A stretch of 64,000 bases of DNA, from assembly GCA_964402065.1 (NCBI GenBank), contig CAYOAN010000001.1, forward strand, positions 186,001-250,000, given 5' to 3'. This DNA is from CAIWMF01 sp964402065 (GTDB taxonomy: Bacteria; Verrucomicrobiota; Verrucomicrobiia; Chthoniobacterales; UBA6821). The notes under the pieces are model-generated. The model searched no databases and had not been told where the DNA came from. It worked only from the letters and a program-made list of their open reading frames with translations. Below, piece after piece: positions 8,790 through 18,107 of the stretch; position 1 is the stretch's first letter; the number at the start of each line of letters is the position of its first letter. A program made the translations under genes and the position numbers.

Positions 8790-11318
8790 ATGTCCGAAAA
8801 ATTAACTCCAATGATGCAGCAGTATCACTTGCTACGGCGTGATCTTCCGGCAGAGACATTCCTGCTTTTTCGTTTAGGGGATTTTTACGAAATGTTTTTT
8901 GAGGACGCTATTCAAGCAGCTCCTATTTTGAATGTGTCTTTGACAAAGAGAGGAGAGACTCCAATGTGCGGAGTTCCGCATCATGCATTACGAGGTTACC
9001 TAAGAAAATTTTTTAAAGAAGGAAAGCGTGTGGCTCTTTGTGAGCAAGTGGGGGAAGTTGAAACGGGAAAACTCGTGAGGCGCGAGATTACGCGCATCCT
9101 CAGCCCTGGCACGTTAGAAGATGTAGGATTGGAAGAAGGAGAACATAATTTTACAGCTGCTATTTTTCCAAGGAAGGATGACAAAAAAAACCTGACAGAA
9201 TGGGGCTTAGCATATGCTGATGTTAGTACGGGAGAATTTTTTATCACATCGCTTGCTAGCGAAGAAGAGTTGTTGAACGAATTAGCAGTTATTAGTCCTG
9301 CTGAAATCCTCGCGCCACGACAGTGTGAAGAATTTTTAAAAGATATCAAATTACGATGGCCTCGCTTGGAATTGTTAGAAGATTATCTTTTTGATCAACG
9401 TGGAAGTTCTGAGGTATTGCGATCACATTTTAAAGTCCAATCATTGGATGGTTTTGGATGCGGTGATCTCCAAGGCGCTATCGTAGCTGCAGGAGGCCTC
9501 ATTCATTATCTTACGAGACATCTTCGGCGTGATGTTTCTCATCTTGTCTCACTTCATCCTTATCGTCATTACGATCATTTGCTCATCGACACTGCAACAC
9601 AATCCCATTTAGAGCTAGTTTCCTCGCGCTCTGGAAATGAGATGACCTTGTTTTCAGCGCTTCAGCGCACTAAAACACCAATGGGAAGTCGGCTCCTACG
9701 TGACTGGATGTTACATCCGCTTTGTGACATTGCATCAATTCAAGCGAGGCAAGATATGGTTGCACTATTTTTAGAGCAGCCTCTTTTTTTAAAGGAGTTA
9801 CGCGAAACCTTCTCTCACATTCGAGATTTGGAGCGCTCAGTTTCACGATTAAGTCAAAATTCTGGTAATGCACGGGACTTAGCGGTTCTAGGATCTTCCT
9901 TGCAGGCCGTTCCTGAGTTGCGCGAACTTTTAGAAAAAATAAAAGTATCTTCACAATTAAAGGCGCCTTTGCTCACAACATTAATAGCAGGCTTACATGA
10001 TTTAAAAGAGCTTCGTGTTGCGTTAGCGGAGGCGATTGTTGAGGAGCCTCCTGCTGTAACTAAAGAAGGAGGCATGATTCGCTCAGGGTTTGATTCAATG
10101 TTAGACGAGTTGCGGGCTGCCGGAACCGAGGGGAAAGAATGGATTGCTAGTTTGCAGGAGCAAGAAATTCAGCGCACAGGAATCAAATCACTTAAAGTTC
10201 GTTTCAATGCGGTCTTTGGTTATTTCATTGAAGTAACCAAGGCAAATCTTGCTCAAGTGCCTGTTGACTATCATCGGAAGCAGACCACAGCAAATGGAGA
10301 ACGCTTTGTCACGCCAGAGCTCAAAGAAATGGAAGGGAAGATTTTGGGCGCGCAAGAGCGTTCGTGTGCTTTGGAGTACGAAATTTTTCAGCGCTTGAGA
10401 GGAATGGTACTCGAAGAATTGTCCAGCATTCAAGAGGTTGCTAAGGCTGCTGGAACCTTAGATTTGCTTGCTTCATTAGCGGAGACAGCTCGTTTGTTTG
10501 GTTATTGCCGGCCACAGTTGGAAGAGGGTACACGTTTTATTGTGCAGGAAGGTCGTCATCCTGTTTTGGATCAAATGACCCGTGAAAAAAGTTTTATCCC
10601 GAATGATACTAATTTGGATGGCGCAACGCAGCGCCTTGCAATTATTACCGGGCCAAATATGGCGGGTAAATCAACGTATCTTAAACAAGTCGCCCTGCTC
10701 ACCATCATGGCGCAAATGGGGAGCTATGTCCCTGCAAAACAGATGCAGCTTGGTTTGGTGGATCGTCTCTTTACCCGTGTTGGAGCCAGTGATGATCTTT
10801 CACGAGGACAGTCAACATTTATGGTTGAGATGAATGAAACGGCAAACATTCTTCATAATGCAACGCAACGAAGTTTAGTGCTGCTCGATGAAATTGGTCG
10901 TGGCACCGCAACCTTTGATGGATTGTCATTAGCTTGGAGCGTTGCAGAATATTTGCATGACGTGACACAAGCACGAACTATGTTTGCAACTCATTATCAC
11001 GAGCTCCCTGACTTGGCCCGAACGCGTTCGGGAGTCATTAATTTGAATGTTGCTGTTCGTGAGTGCCAAGATGAAATTATTTTCTTACACAAAATTGTGG
11101 AAGGCGCTGCTGATCGCAGTTATGGCATTCAAGTAGCGCGCCTCGCGGGTGTGCCACCAATCGTCATTGAACGAGCAAAAGAAATTTTGGCTAATTTAGA
11201 AAAGGCCGAGCTTAGTGCTGAGGGGCGTCCGCAGTTGGCTTCCCATGAAATTCCTTTTCGTCCTCGACGCCCTCGAGTACGCACTCAAGAAGAAGGGCCA
11301 ACATTATTTGATCTTTAG
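8790..11318 (+). CDS. mutS: DNA mismatch repair protein MutS
   Basis: MutS recognises base mismatches and small loops and starts methyl- or nick-directed repair with MutL. The 842 residues give the full MutS1 architecture: an N-terminal mismatch-binding domain with the Phe-x-Glu motif in GDFYEMF, connector and lever domains, a clamp, and the C-terminal ATPase with Walker A GPNMAGKST (near residue 621), Walker B LLDEIGRG (near 698) and the following THYHEL segment. The final 35 residues are poorly conserved, as usual. Start ATG 8790 follows heptad repeats and a pyrimidine stretch, with no Shine-Dalgarno. No mutL is in the window. Confidence 0.98.
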   Translation: MSEKLTPMMQQYHLLRRDLPAETFLLFRLGDFYEMFFEDAIQAAPILNVSLTKRGETPMCGVPHHALRGYLRKFFKEGKRVALCEQVGEVETGKLVRREITRILSPGTLEDVGLEEGEHNFTAAIFPRKDDKKNLTEWGLAYADVSTGEFFITSLASEEELLNELAVISPAEILAPRQCEEFLKDIKLRWPRLELLEDYLFDQRGSSEVLRSHFKVQSLDGFGCGDLQGAIVAAGGLIHYLTRHLRRDVSHLVSLHPYRHYDHLLIDTATQSHLELVSSRSGNEMTLFSALQRTKTPMGSRLLRDWMLHPLCDIASIQARQDMVALFLEQPLFLKELRETFSHIRDLERSVSRLSQNSGNARDLAVLGSSLQAVPELRELLEKIKVSSQLKAPLLTTLIAGLHDLKELRVALAEAIVEEPPAVTKEGGMIRSGFDSMLDELRAAGTEGKEWIASLQEQEIQRTGIKSLKVRFNAVFGYFIEVTKANLAQVPVDYHRKQTTANGERFVTPELKEMEGKILGAQERSCALEYEIFQRLRGMVLEELSSIQEVAKAAGTLDLLASLAETARLFGYCRPQLEEGTRFIVQEGRHPVLDQMTREKSFIPNDTNLDGATQRLAIITGPNMAGKSTYLKQVALLTIMAQMGSYVPAKQMQLGLVDRLFTRVGASDDLSRGQSTFMVEMNETANILHNATQRSLVLLDEIGRGTATFDGLSLAWSVAEYLHDVTQARTMFATHYHELPDLARTRSGVINLNVAVRECQDEIIFLHKIVEGAADRSYGIQVARLAGVPPIVIERAKEILANLEKAELSAEGRPQLASHEIPFRPRRPRVRTQEEGPTLFDL

Positions 11319-11335
11319 TTTTTAAAAAAAACCAT

Positions 11336-14300
11336 ATGAAGCTAAAACCATTTATTCGAACAGGATTTTTTTTAAGCGTAATGCTTTACTCGAGCTATGC
11401 TCAACAAACTCCATACGCTGATGGCGGAACTAGCCCAAAAGAGACAGACTCTTTGTTAGAAGAAGAGGGATCGTTGATCTCTGAAAGAATGCCTATTCAA
11501 GGATGCTCTTCTCCCTTGATGATGCTTGGAGATTTTTTTGGGAAAAAAAGTTCAATGGAAGAATCTGGATATCGAGGTGATCAATCTGATTCTGAATTAA
11601 CGGACTTAAATATTTCAGCTGCTGCTTTGAGGGAGCCTTGTCCGTCGAGTGAAACAATTTTGCATCGAGGATACCTCGAGTTATCTCCCCAGGAATTTCA
11701 AGCAGTTGTCGGAGAACCTGAAAGTTTTTGGAGTTGGCATCAGCGTATTCTAACAGGATTAAAAAAATATAGTGAGCTCAGTAGCAGTGAAGAGAAGCAA
11801 ATTTTTTTGCCAGAGTTAACTAATTTAGCAAAGGCTTCTTTGAAGAAGAATGCTGACGGTCTAAGACGGGAGCTTAAAAAACCAATAGCAGATGAGGTGT
11901 TAAGCGATCGGTACCATCATCGGATGAAGGTATGCAATTTGTTACTACGTGGTCTTGAGATAGAGTCTGCAAAGTTAAACGGAGTTGAGTTGTCATCGAG
12001 TGATAGAGACTCATCATTAAGCAATCGGAAAGGTATTCTTTTTAGTGGAGAGACCATTCAGGAATATAAAGAAAATTATGCTTCAGGAGGAATGTCGAAG
12101 ATCGATTGTTTTAGGGATCTTAGATTTCCAGATAAGCGCTTTATTTTTAAAGAAGAGGGATCTCAGAAGGTCCTACCAGAGCTGCTGGCAAGCCAGTTAG
12201 GATTTCCTAGAAATTATGCAAGCCAGTTTGGAGTAACAGCAAAAATAGCAAATTTAGCAGGAAGAGCATTAGCAACTTATAGAATCAGTGAGCTCTTACA
12301 ATGCTCTTTGGTTCCTCGCACTGGATTTGCAGTGTTTGGTGAAAAAGGGAGAGCTAGATTTGGATATTATCAGGAGTTTATTGATGGGATTCAATTATAC
12401 AAAGAAGAGGAAAAAGAGATTAATGAAGAAGAGGGACAAGCACATTTCGGTGGCTTAGAAAATTGGAAAGAGGTGCTTGTTGAAATGGTTCTTGGCAGAA
12501 ATTATCAAGATGGGATCAGTCTTTCTTTTCCCGATTACGTAACACAAGTTGGTTTAGAAAAGCCTTTATTAGAAAAAGGAATTCCTATTAGTGAAGAGCG
12601 CGCAGAAGAATTGATTGAAAACAATGTTTTTTCATTGAAGCGTAAAGTCATTCATTCTGTTAATGAGGAAATTAATTTTAGAGATCCTTGTTTGCAGCAG
12701 GCCATGGCTAATATCCACCTGCTTTACTTGCTCTCTGGAGAATTAGATCCCAATCCATTAAATCTGATCTACATCAAACAACCTAATCATCACTGGGGTG
12801 TACGCGTGATTGATAGTGAGATTTCTTTCCCTTCTTATTTTACTAAATTGGACGATCAGTTTATTGAGGAGCTTAGAACGGACAAAAGTGCTCATTACAT
12901 TAGAAGCCTTCCTGATTTAATTGATGAAACCATGGGAGAAAAAATATTGAGTTTAAAACCTGACCAAATTGAAGATGCTCTCGAAGGTGCTGGGTTAACA
13001 ATAAAAGAAATAGAGGCAGCTAAAGCAAGGCTGCAAGAGCTCCAAACTCATATCGAAGCTATTAAAAATAGTAAAGGTTTAGTGAAACTTGCCCCCCTCG
13101 AAAGCAATGCTGCATTGATATGGGGAGATGCAACTTACCAGTTAGCAATACAAGAAGAGTCAAAAAGCTACCTTGCAATGAATATGGTCGCTAGATTTTC
13201 AAAAACAAATGAGCTGAGACAGTTAAAAAAATTACCGCGTCTTTTTTCGGATCAAGTGGTATCGAGCGAAAGAGCAGCTGCCCTTGATTCTACTAAATTA
13301 GATACTGTTTCTTTAAATAGTAATAAGTTTGCTCATGAGATTGGTTTTCCTTTTAGACGCCACTCTACCGAGACCGTTGACACAGATCTGACGAGCAATA
13401 CAGAACACACTCATCAAGCACTCAAGAGGTTGCTTGATATGACAGGAGATCTCCTAAACTCGAGTCAGCTGTACTTTACTCCCTATCTTGAAAGTAATAA
13501 GAACAGCATTGCTTCCTTGGTGTCAGAAGCGGTTGGAGTTGTAAAAAGCTGGCTCTTCTCACCTATTTCACGAGAAATGGAGTATCTTATTTTTCAAACT
13601 AATTTGCATTTATTAGAAATTTATCAAAAAGAAAAAGGTGCTCAAACCTCTCTCGTCATTGCTCAAAAAACACTTGGTTGCCCAATCGATCTTGAGCAGA
13701 AAAAATCCTCGTGGCAGGAAGCTATTATCCAATTAAGGGAAGTCGTAGAGTCTTTTGAAAATGCTATTGCATCTTATCATCAAGAAGAGGCAGCAGAACT
13801 ATTGCCTGAACGAAAATCTCAATTTAATGAAATAAAAAGGAAGTACGATCTTTGCTTAGTAAAGCTTCATTGGGCATCTCTCCACCATGCTGAAGCCTTG
13901 TCCGCTCTTCATTGGAAAGAACAAGAAGAGTTTTCGTCCCTCACTTCTAAACAGAAAGAGCGCTTGGTGGAATCAGTGCTTCATGCCCAGCAAGCTTGGA
14001 GGGAGCTCATGGGCTTCTTGGGATCTGAACTTGAAAGTCCTTCACTTGAATGGAGACAGCAATGGGCAAAGAACTTTGAGCTAGCAAAGAGCGCAGAGCA
14101 AGTAACGCCCTTTTTCTCTCAGTGGCTTGCTGCAGCAGAGTATCGCCATAAGGCCATAGAGTCAGACTTTATTACCAACTGTATTGAATATAATAAAGAA
14201 GAGTGCAAAAGCTGGGAAAATTTATGGAGTGAGGCAAAAAATATGAAAGATGCTTTATTGATCCATTCAGAAGAATTGAAAGACCTTTATTGCAGAATAG

Positions 14301-15100
14301 AGAACTATTTATTAGATGAAATTGAGTTGCAGCGGCTTTATGCAAGCGCTGAGCAAGCATCATTGAATACAAGAAAGCTAAAAGAAGAAGTAATGACACT
14401 AGCCAGCTTGCCGCTCATAGAAACAGCTATTTATAAAGTTGAAGGAGGAGTTCATCATGAGCTTTCCATTGTTGCTGTTAAGTCTGATCAAATTAAAAGG
14501 CTTTGTAATATTTGGAATGATTTAAAAACACAAAGAGCCAGGGAGGTAGAGAGTTTGGGAAATGTTGCTAGTAGCTATCGCAATTTTGTTAACAATGCTT
14601 ATCAGAATCAGCAAGGGGGATTAAGAAGGAAGAAAACTTTTATGTCAGTAATGCCAACATATCTGGAACCGCATATTCCCTTTAATGAAACAGATCTCCC
14701 TTGCACTGAAAAACATGGTTTTTATCCGCAAGTAGTTTCAAAACTTATGCGAGCTCAAAAAGAAGCTGCTGCTTGGAAGCCTTCGTTTCCTTCAATAAAG
14801 CTTGAAAAATGGGAGCAAGTAACGGGTTTTGGCGAGGATAAAGAATACTATATTCTCAAGACGCATGATGAAGTTATCCCAATGCAACGACTCGTAGAAG
14901 CAATCAAGGAAAAAAAACATGAAGAATACGACTTGCTTTGGCCTTGTATTGCTAGTTTACAAGAGATGGTCGAAATACCTTTTGTGGCGAGATCTCGTGA
15001 TAGTTCGATTAATGGATCAGAAAGGGTGAGGGTTGATGGAGCTTCCATTAATGGATCATATTCTGAAACGGCAACAAATCTTTCATCTTCTGTTTTGTAA
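11336..15100 (+). CDS. Large secreted protein with PI3/PI4-kinase-like domain and coiled coils
   Basis: The 1254-residue protein starts with a signal peptide (cleavage near YAQ, residue 22) and then SSPLM-x5-FGKK (58-71), shared with the gene at 1-1298. Residues about 230-560 carry an order of motifs like the PI3/PI4-kinase or related atypical kinase fold. RFIFKEEG (268-274) offers Lys272 for ATP. RALATYRISELL...VPRTGFAVF (310-334) resembles the helix and strand seen in type II PI4-kinases. LSGELDPNPLNLIYI (466-480) provides Asp471 and Asn476 in a D-x4-N arrangement. VIDSEISFP (491-499) stands in the metal-binding position. The remaining 700 residues are largely helical, and the C-terminus has SINGS repeats. 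It starts 17 nt after mutS. The kinase assignment rests on motif order only; the fold and activity need testing. Confidence 0.6.
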   Translation: MKLKPFIRTGFFLSVMLYSSYAQQTPYADGGTSPKETDSLLEEEGSLISERMPIQGCSSPLMMLGDFFGKKSSMEESGYRGDQSDSELTDLNISAAALREPCPSSETILHRGYLELSPQEFQAVVGEPESFWSWHQRILTGLKKYSELSSSEEKQIFLPELTNLAKASLKKNADGLRRELKKPIADEVLSDRYHHRMKVCNLLLRGLEIESAKLNGVELSSSDRDSSLSNRKGILFSGETIQEYKENYASGGMSKIDCFRDLRFPDKRFIFKEEGSQKVLPELLASQLGFPRNYASQFGVTAKIANLAGRALATYRISELLQCSLVPRTGFAVFGEKGRARFGYYQEFIDGIQLYKEEEKEINEEEGQAHFGGLENWKEVLVEMVLGRNYQDGISLSFPDYVTQVGLEKPLLEKGIPISEERAEELIENNVFSLKRKVIHSVNEEINFRDPCLQQAMANIHLLYLLSGELDPNPLNLIYIKQPNHHWGVRVIDSEISFPSYFTKLDDQFIEELRTDKSAHYIRSLPDLIDETMGEKILSLKPDQIEDALEGAGLTIKEIEAAKARLQELQTHIEAIKNSKGLVKLAPLESNAALIWGDATYQLAIQEESKSYLAMNMVARFSKTNELRQLKKLPRLFSDQVVSSERAAALDSTKLDTVSLNSNKFAHEIGFPFRRHSTETVDTDLTSNTEHTHQALKRLLDMTGDLLNSSQLYFTPYLESNKNSIASLVSEAVGVVKSWLFSPISREMEYLIFQTNLHLLEIYQKEKGAQTSLVIAQKTLGCPIDLEQKKSSWQEAIIQLREVVESFENAIASYHQEEAAELLPERKSQFNEIKRKYDLCLVKLHWASLHHAEALSALHWKEQEEFSSLTSKQKERLVESVLHAQQAWRELMGFLGSELESPSLEWRQQWAKNFELAKSAEQVTPFFSQWLAAAEYRHKAIESDFITNCIEYNKEECKSWENLWSEAKNMKDALLIHSEELKDLYCRIENYLLDEIELQRLYASAEQASLNTRKLKEEVMTLASLPLIETAIYKVEGGVHHELSIVAVKSDQIKRLCNIWNDLKTQRAREVESLGNVASSYRNFVNNAYQNQQGGLRRKKTFMSVMPTYLEPHIPFNETDLPCTEKHGFYPQVVSKLMRAQKEAAAWKPSFPSIKLEKWEQVTGFGEDKEYYILKTHDEVIPMQRLVEAIKEKKHEEYDLLWPCIASLQEMVEIPFVARSRDSSINGSERVRVDGASINGSYSETATNLSSSVL

Positions 15101-15136
15101 AACATCTGATTTTTCTCTATCTTTCTTTTACTCATT

Positions 15137-16726
15137 ATGAATCAAAAACAAAAATCCTCTCAGCAACACAAAGTTATTATTCTTGATTTTGGATCGCAGT
15201 ACACGCAGGTAATTGCACGTCGTGTTCGTGAAGCACATGTCTTTTCAGAGGTCTTGCCATACACTACCAAAGCTTCACAGCTCAGTAATGACCCTTCTAT
15301 TCGTGGTATTATTTTGTCAGGTGGACCAGCAAGTGTGTATGCTAAAAATGCTCCAGCAATTGATAAAAAAATCTACCAGCTAGGAATTCCTATCTTGGGG
15401 ATTTGTTATGGAATGCAGCTGATAGCTCATACATTGGGAGGAAAAGTCGCGCGTTCAGAACGCCGTGAATATGGGCAAGGTCAGCTCACTGTTAAAAAAG
15501 CGGGATTGCTCTTCAAAAAGTTGAGCCGCAAATTACAAGTTTGGAACAGTCATAGTGATCATATTGAAAAATTACCCAAAGGCTTTACCATTCTTGGAAC
15601 CACAGAAAATGCGCCCCATGCAGTCATTGCAGATGAAGAGAGAAAAATTTATGGCATGCAATTTCACCCTGAGGTCGCTCATACTCCTCAAGGAAAGGAA
15701 ATTTTAAACAATTTTCTTTTTGAAGTTTGTCGTTGTTCTGCAACGTGGACGATGGGTTGTTTTATTGATGCGGCATGTCAAAGAATTCGAGAACAAGTTG
15801 GTGAAGGTCGCGTCATCCTTGGCCTAAGTGGAGGTGTTGACTCGTCGGTGGCTGCCGCACTGATTCATAAGGCTATTGGAGATCAATTAACCTGTATTTT
15901 TGTCGATAATGGCTTGCTTCGTGGAGGAGAGCGAAAGGGAGTTCAAGATCTCTTTGAACGTAACTTTAAAATGAAGTTGAAAGTTGTTCCTGCAGAAAAA
16001 CAATTTCTTTCAAAGCTTCGTGGTGTAAGCGACCCAGAACGTAAGCGAAAAATCATTGGAAAAGAATTTATCCATGTCTTTGAGAAAGCCGCTTTAGACT
16101 TACAGCGCGCTTCGAAAAAAGCAGGGCATCCATTTAAATTTCTTGCTCAAGGAACACTTTATCCTGATGTCATTGAAAGCGTGCCTATCGGCAACAATCC
16201 TGCAGCACTCATTAAAAGCCACCACAACGTTGGGGGACTTCCAAAAAATATGAAATTTGAGTTGGTGGAACCGTTGCGTCAACTCTTCAAAGATGAAGTG
16301 CGAGAGGTGGGGCGCGAACTTGGTTTGCCGCGTGAAGTTGTAGATCGCCAACCCTTTCCAGGACCAGGTCTTGCCGTTCGTATTATTGGAACAATTACAC
16401 CTAGTCGACTTAGCATTTTGCGTGCTGCTGATGCTATTGTGCTTGAAGAAATGAGGGCGTCCGACTGGTACTATAAAGTTTGGCAATCTTTTGCTGTTCT
16501 GCTTCCTGTCCAGTCTGTTGGAGTCATGGGAGATGAGCGAACTTATGACTATACGATCGCTCTTCGTATTGTGGAAAGCCAAGATGGCATGACGGCCAGC
16601 TGGGTAGAGGTTCCTGCCGAAGTGCTTCGTAAGATTTCTAGTCGCATTATTAATGAGGTCAAGGGAGTCAATCGTTGCGTGTACGATATTTCGAATAAGC
16701 CACCAGCTACGATCGAATGGGAATAA
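15137..16726 (+). CDS. guaA: GMP synthase (glutamine-hydrolysing)
   Basis: GuaA converts XMP to GMP with ATP and glutamine. The 529-residue protein has the class I amidotransferase domain first, with nucleophile Cys90 in GICYGMQ and His177/Glu179 in MQFHPEV. The PP-loop SGGVDSS follows at 231-237. The C-terminal dimerisation domain ends in PPATIEWE, the family's usual end. The protein is complete. The start ATG 15137 follows a pyrimidine-rich stretch without a Shine-Dalgarno. A minus-strand open frame across its 3' half is a shadow. The gap after it holds a repeat element. Confidence 0.98.
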   Translation: MNQKQKSSQQHKVIILDFGSQYTQVIARRVREAHVFSEVLPYTTKASQLSNDPSIRGIILSGGPASVYAKNAPAIDKKIYQLGIPILGICYGMQLIAHTLGGKVARSERREYGQGQLTVKKAGLLFKKLSRKLQVWNSHSDHIEKLPKGFTILGTTENAPHAVIADEERKIYGMQFHPEVAHTPQGKEILNNFLFEVCRCSATWTMGCFIDAACQRIREQVGEGRVILGLSGGVDSSVAAALIHKAIGDQLTCIFVDNGLLRGGERKGVQDLFERNFKMKLKVVPAEKQFLSKLRGVSDPERKRKIIGKEFIHVFEKAALDLQRASKKAGHPFKFLAQGTLYPDVIESVPIGNNPAALIKSHHNVGGLPKNMKFELVEPLRQLFKDEVREVGRELGLPREVVDRQPFPGPGLAVRIIGTITPSRLSILRAADAIVLEEMRASDWYYKVWQSFAVLLPVQSVGVMGDERTYDYTIALRIVESQDGMTASWVEVPAEVLRKISSRIINEVKGVNRCVYDISNKPPATIEWE

Positions 16727-16776
16727 TGGTTTGTTCATTCTACTAAGATTGTGCACTGCGGCGTTGCTGTGGTGCT

Positions 16777-16908
16777 AGAGCATTTTCAAAATTCTATAGC
16801 CGCGTATTGCGGCGTCACTCCGGTGCTCAAAACCTCGAGTATGAGATATACACTGCGTTTTTGCGCTCCTTGTTCCTGGTGCTACATCGGCTATCATATT
16901 TTTTAAAA
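16777..16908 (+). repeat. Dispersed intergenic element with terminal inverted repeats
   Basis: AGAGCATTTT at 16777-16786 and AAAATGCTCT at 16899-16908 are perfect inverted repeats bounding 132 bp. The left 70 bp (TCTATAGCCGCGTATTGCGG and onward to CCTCGAGTATG) closely matches 29995-30062 and, in reverse, 40788-40854. The right part contains the 50-bp repeat also found at 8601. The structure resembles a small non-autonomous element or a structured intergenic repeat; no coding capacity is seen. Confidence 0.7.
16857..16908 (+). repeat. 50-bp intergenic repeat, copy 2
   Basis: This matches 8601-8650 over about 50 bp with few substitutions. It lies inside the inverted-repeat-bounded unit 16777-16908, which may mean the two families are parts of one composite element. 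Confidence 0.8.
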
Positions 16909-16952
16909 TGCTCTACCCTCGTCACTGTTACCTTTTCTTCATGAATTTTTTG

Positions 16953-16985
16953 CTGTGACCCGCAACCTGTAACCTATAACCTGCC
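16953..16985 (+). repeat. CTGTAAC-type heptad run upstream of coaD
   Basis: Read in sevens, the run is CTGTGAC, CCGCAAC, CTGTAAC, CTATAAC, CTGCCG, ending 5 nt before the coaD ATG. The 7-bp period is clear over almost five units. One unit contains TATAAC, close to a -10 hexamer. Confidence 0.88.
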
Positions 16986-16990
16986 GTTTA

Positions 16991-17470
16991 ATGAAATTTA
17001 AACGTGCCATCTATCCAGGAAGTTTTGATCCCGTGACCAATGGACATCTGGATCTTATTGAGCGATCTCTAAAAATTTTTGACGAAGTGATTGTTGCGGT
17101 GGCGCGTAATTCAGAGAAGCGCCCCCTTTTTTCAGTGGAGGAGAGAATTGATCTATTGAAAAAAAGTATTGGTCCTCATCCACGAGTCCGTTTTGAGTCG
17201 TTAGAGGGACTTTTAGTTGAAGCAGCAAGAGAGCAAGAGGCTTTTGTGATTATTCGAGGGTTGCGAGCCGTTTCTGACTTTGAGTTTGAATTTCAAATGG
17301 CCCTGACAAATCGACGTCTCGAACCCAAAGTAGAAACCATGTTTTTAGCACCTCGTGAGGATTGTATCTTCCTGAGCTCTCGGATTGTCAAAGAGGTAGC
17401 TTCCCATGGCGGGGATGTGGCTGCTTTTGTGCCTGAAGTTGTAGCTACGGCTCTACGAGGAAAGTTTTAG
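16991..17470 (+). CDS. coaD: Phosphopantetheine adenylyltransferase
   Basis: CoaD transfers AMP from ATP to 4'-phosphopantetheine, the penultimate step of coenzyme A synthesis. The 159 residues match the family. PGSFDPVTNGH (9-19) is the nucleotidyltransferase (T/H)xGH motif, IIRGLRAVSDFEFEFQMA is the central substrate loop, and LSSRIVKEVASHGGDV is the ISSTxVRE-like motif near residue 130. It stands alone, preceded by heptad repeats and followed by a convincing terminator, so it is probably a single-gene transcript. Confidence 0.97.
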   Translation: MKFKRAIYPGSFDPVTNGHLDLIERSLKIFDEVIVAVARNSEKRPLFSVEERIDLLKKSIGPHPRVRFESLEGLLVEAAREQEAFVIIRGLRAVSDFEFEFQMALTNRRLEPKVETMFLAPREDCIFLSSRIVKEVASHGGDVAAFVPEVVATALRGKF

Positions 17471-17490
17471 GGGATTTTATTAATAGGAAA

Positions 17491-17522
17491 GGGGCTAAAA
17501 GCTTCGTGTAGCCCCATTTTTT
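17491..17522 (+). terminator. Rho-independent terminator after coaD
   Basis: GGGGCTA (17491-17497) pairs perfectly with TAGCCCC (17509-17515) across an 11-nt loop and is followed by ATTTTTT. This is the clearest intrinsic terminator in the window. Confidence 0.9.
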
Positions 17523-17639
17523 CAACGTGCTCCTAATGAACTATAGTAGTTCTGAAAAAATTGAGATTTTTAATTTTGCTTCATCTTGCTTCATGATTAT
17601 TCTTGCTGGCATAGAACCTATTAAAAGAGACAAATAATA

Positions 17640-18101
17640 ATGATCCCTATCCACCTTCATCAAATTCCTCAAAACGACACACTCTCCGTGGCTGGTGAGA
17701 TTAGTGTTGGAGAACTGCAACCTTTTAGTATTGAGGAGGCCGGTATGGAGCCGGTGGGACCTTTGCATTATCAGTTAGAAGTTGGGTTGTCCGATGGTGG
17801 CCTCTTCGCAACAGGATCTTGGTCGGTTCGACTTAAAGCAACATGTGTTTCTTGTCTGGAGCCATTCGAATATGAGGTCTCGAATAGTGAATTTGGGATG
17901 CAAAAAGAACTTACAGGATCTGAATTAGTTGACTTGACTGATGAGGTGCGAGAGGATATACATCTTCTTCTGCCCATGCATCCCAAGTGCACTTTGGGTG
18001 GAAAAAAATGCCCGGCGCAGTTTCCGCAAAGAGTAGTTCCCTCTTCAAAAAATTCGGAAGTTCGTTCAGTCTGGGCGGCACTTGATAACTTCAAACATTA
18101 A
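17640..18101 (+). CDS. DUF177/YceD family protein
   Basis: The 153-residue protein belongs to the YceD (DUF177) family, which in many bacteria is encoded directly before rpmF. The family signature is visible as LKATCVSCLEPFEYEV (near residue 65-80), and a second pair of Cys occurs in HPKCTLGGKKCPAQFPQ near residue 120. The role is linked to 23S rRNA/large-subunit biogenesis in some species. The product overlaps nothing and ends 6 nt before rpmF, so it opens the yceD-rpmF-plsX-fabH operon that begins after the coaD terminator. Start ATG 17640 is the first in frame. Confidence 0.88.
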   Translation: MIPIHLHQIPQNDTLSVAGEISVGELQPFSIEEAGMEPVGPLHYQLEVGLSDGGLFATGSWSVRLKATCVSCLEPFEYEVSNSEFGMQKELTGSELVDLTDEVREDIHLLLPMHPKCTLGGKKCPAQFPQRVVPSSKNSEVRSVWAALDNFKH

Positions 18102-18107
18102 TCATCC

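Noticed and set aside
16100..16756. 218-residue minus-strand open frame over guaA
   Set aside because: It lies antisense to the highly conserved guaA 3' half and has no plausible start context or domain.
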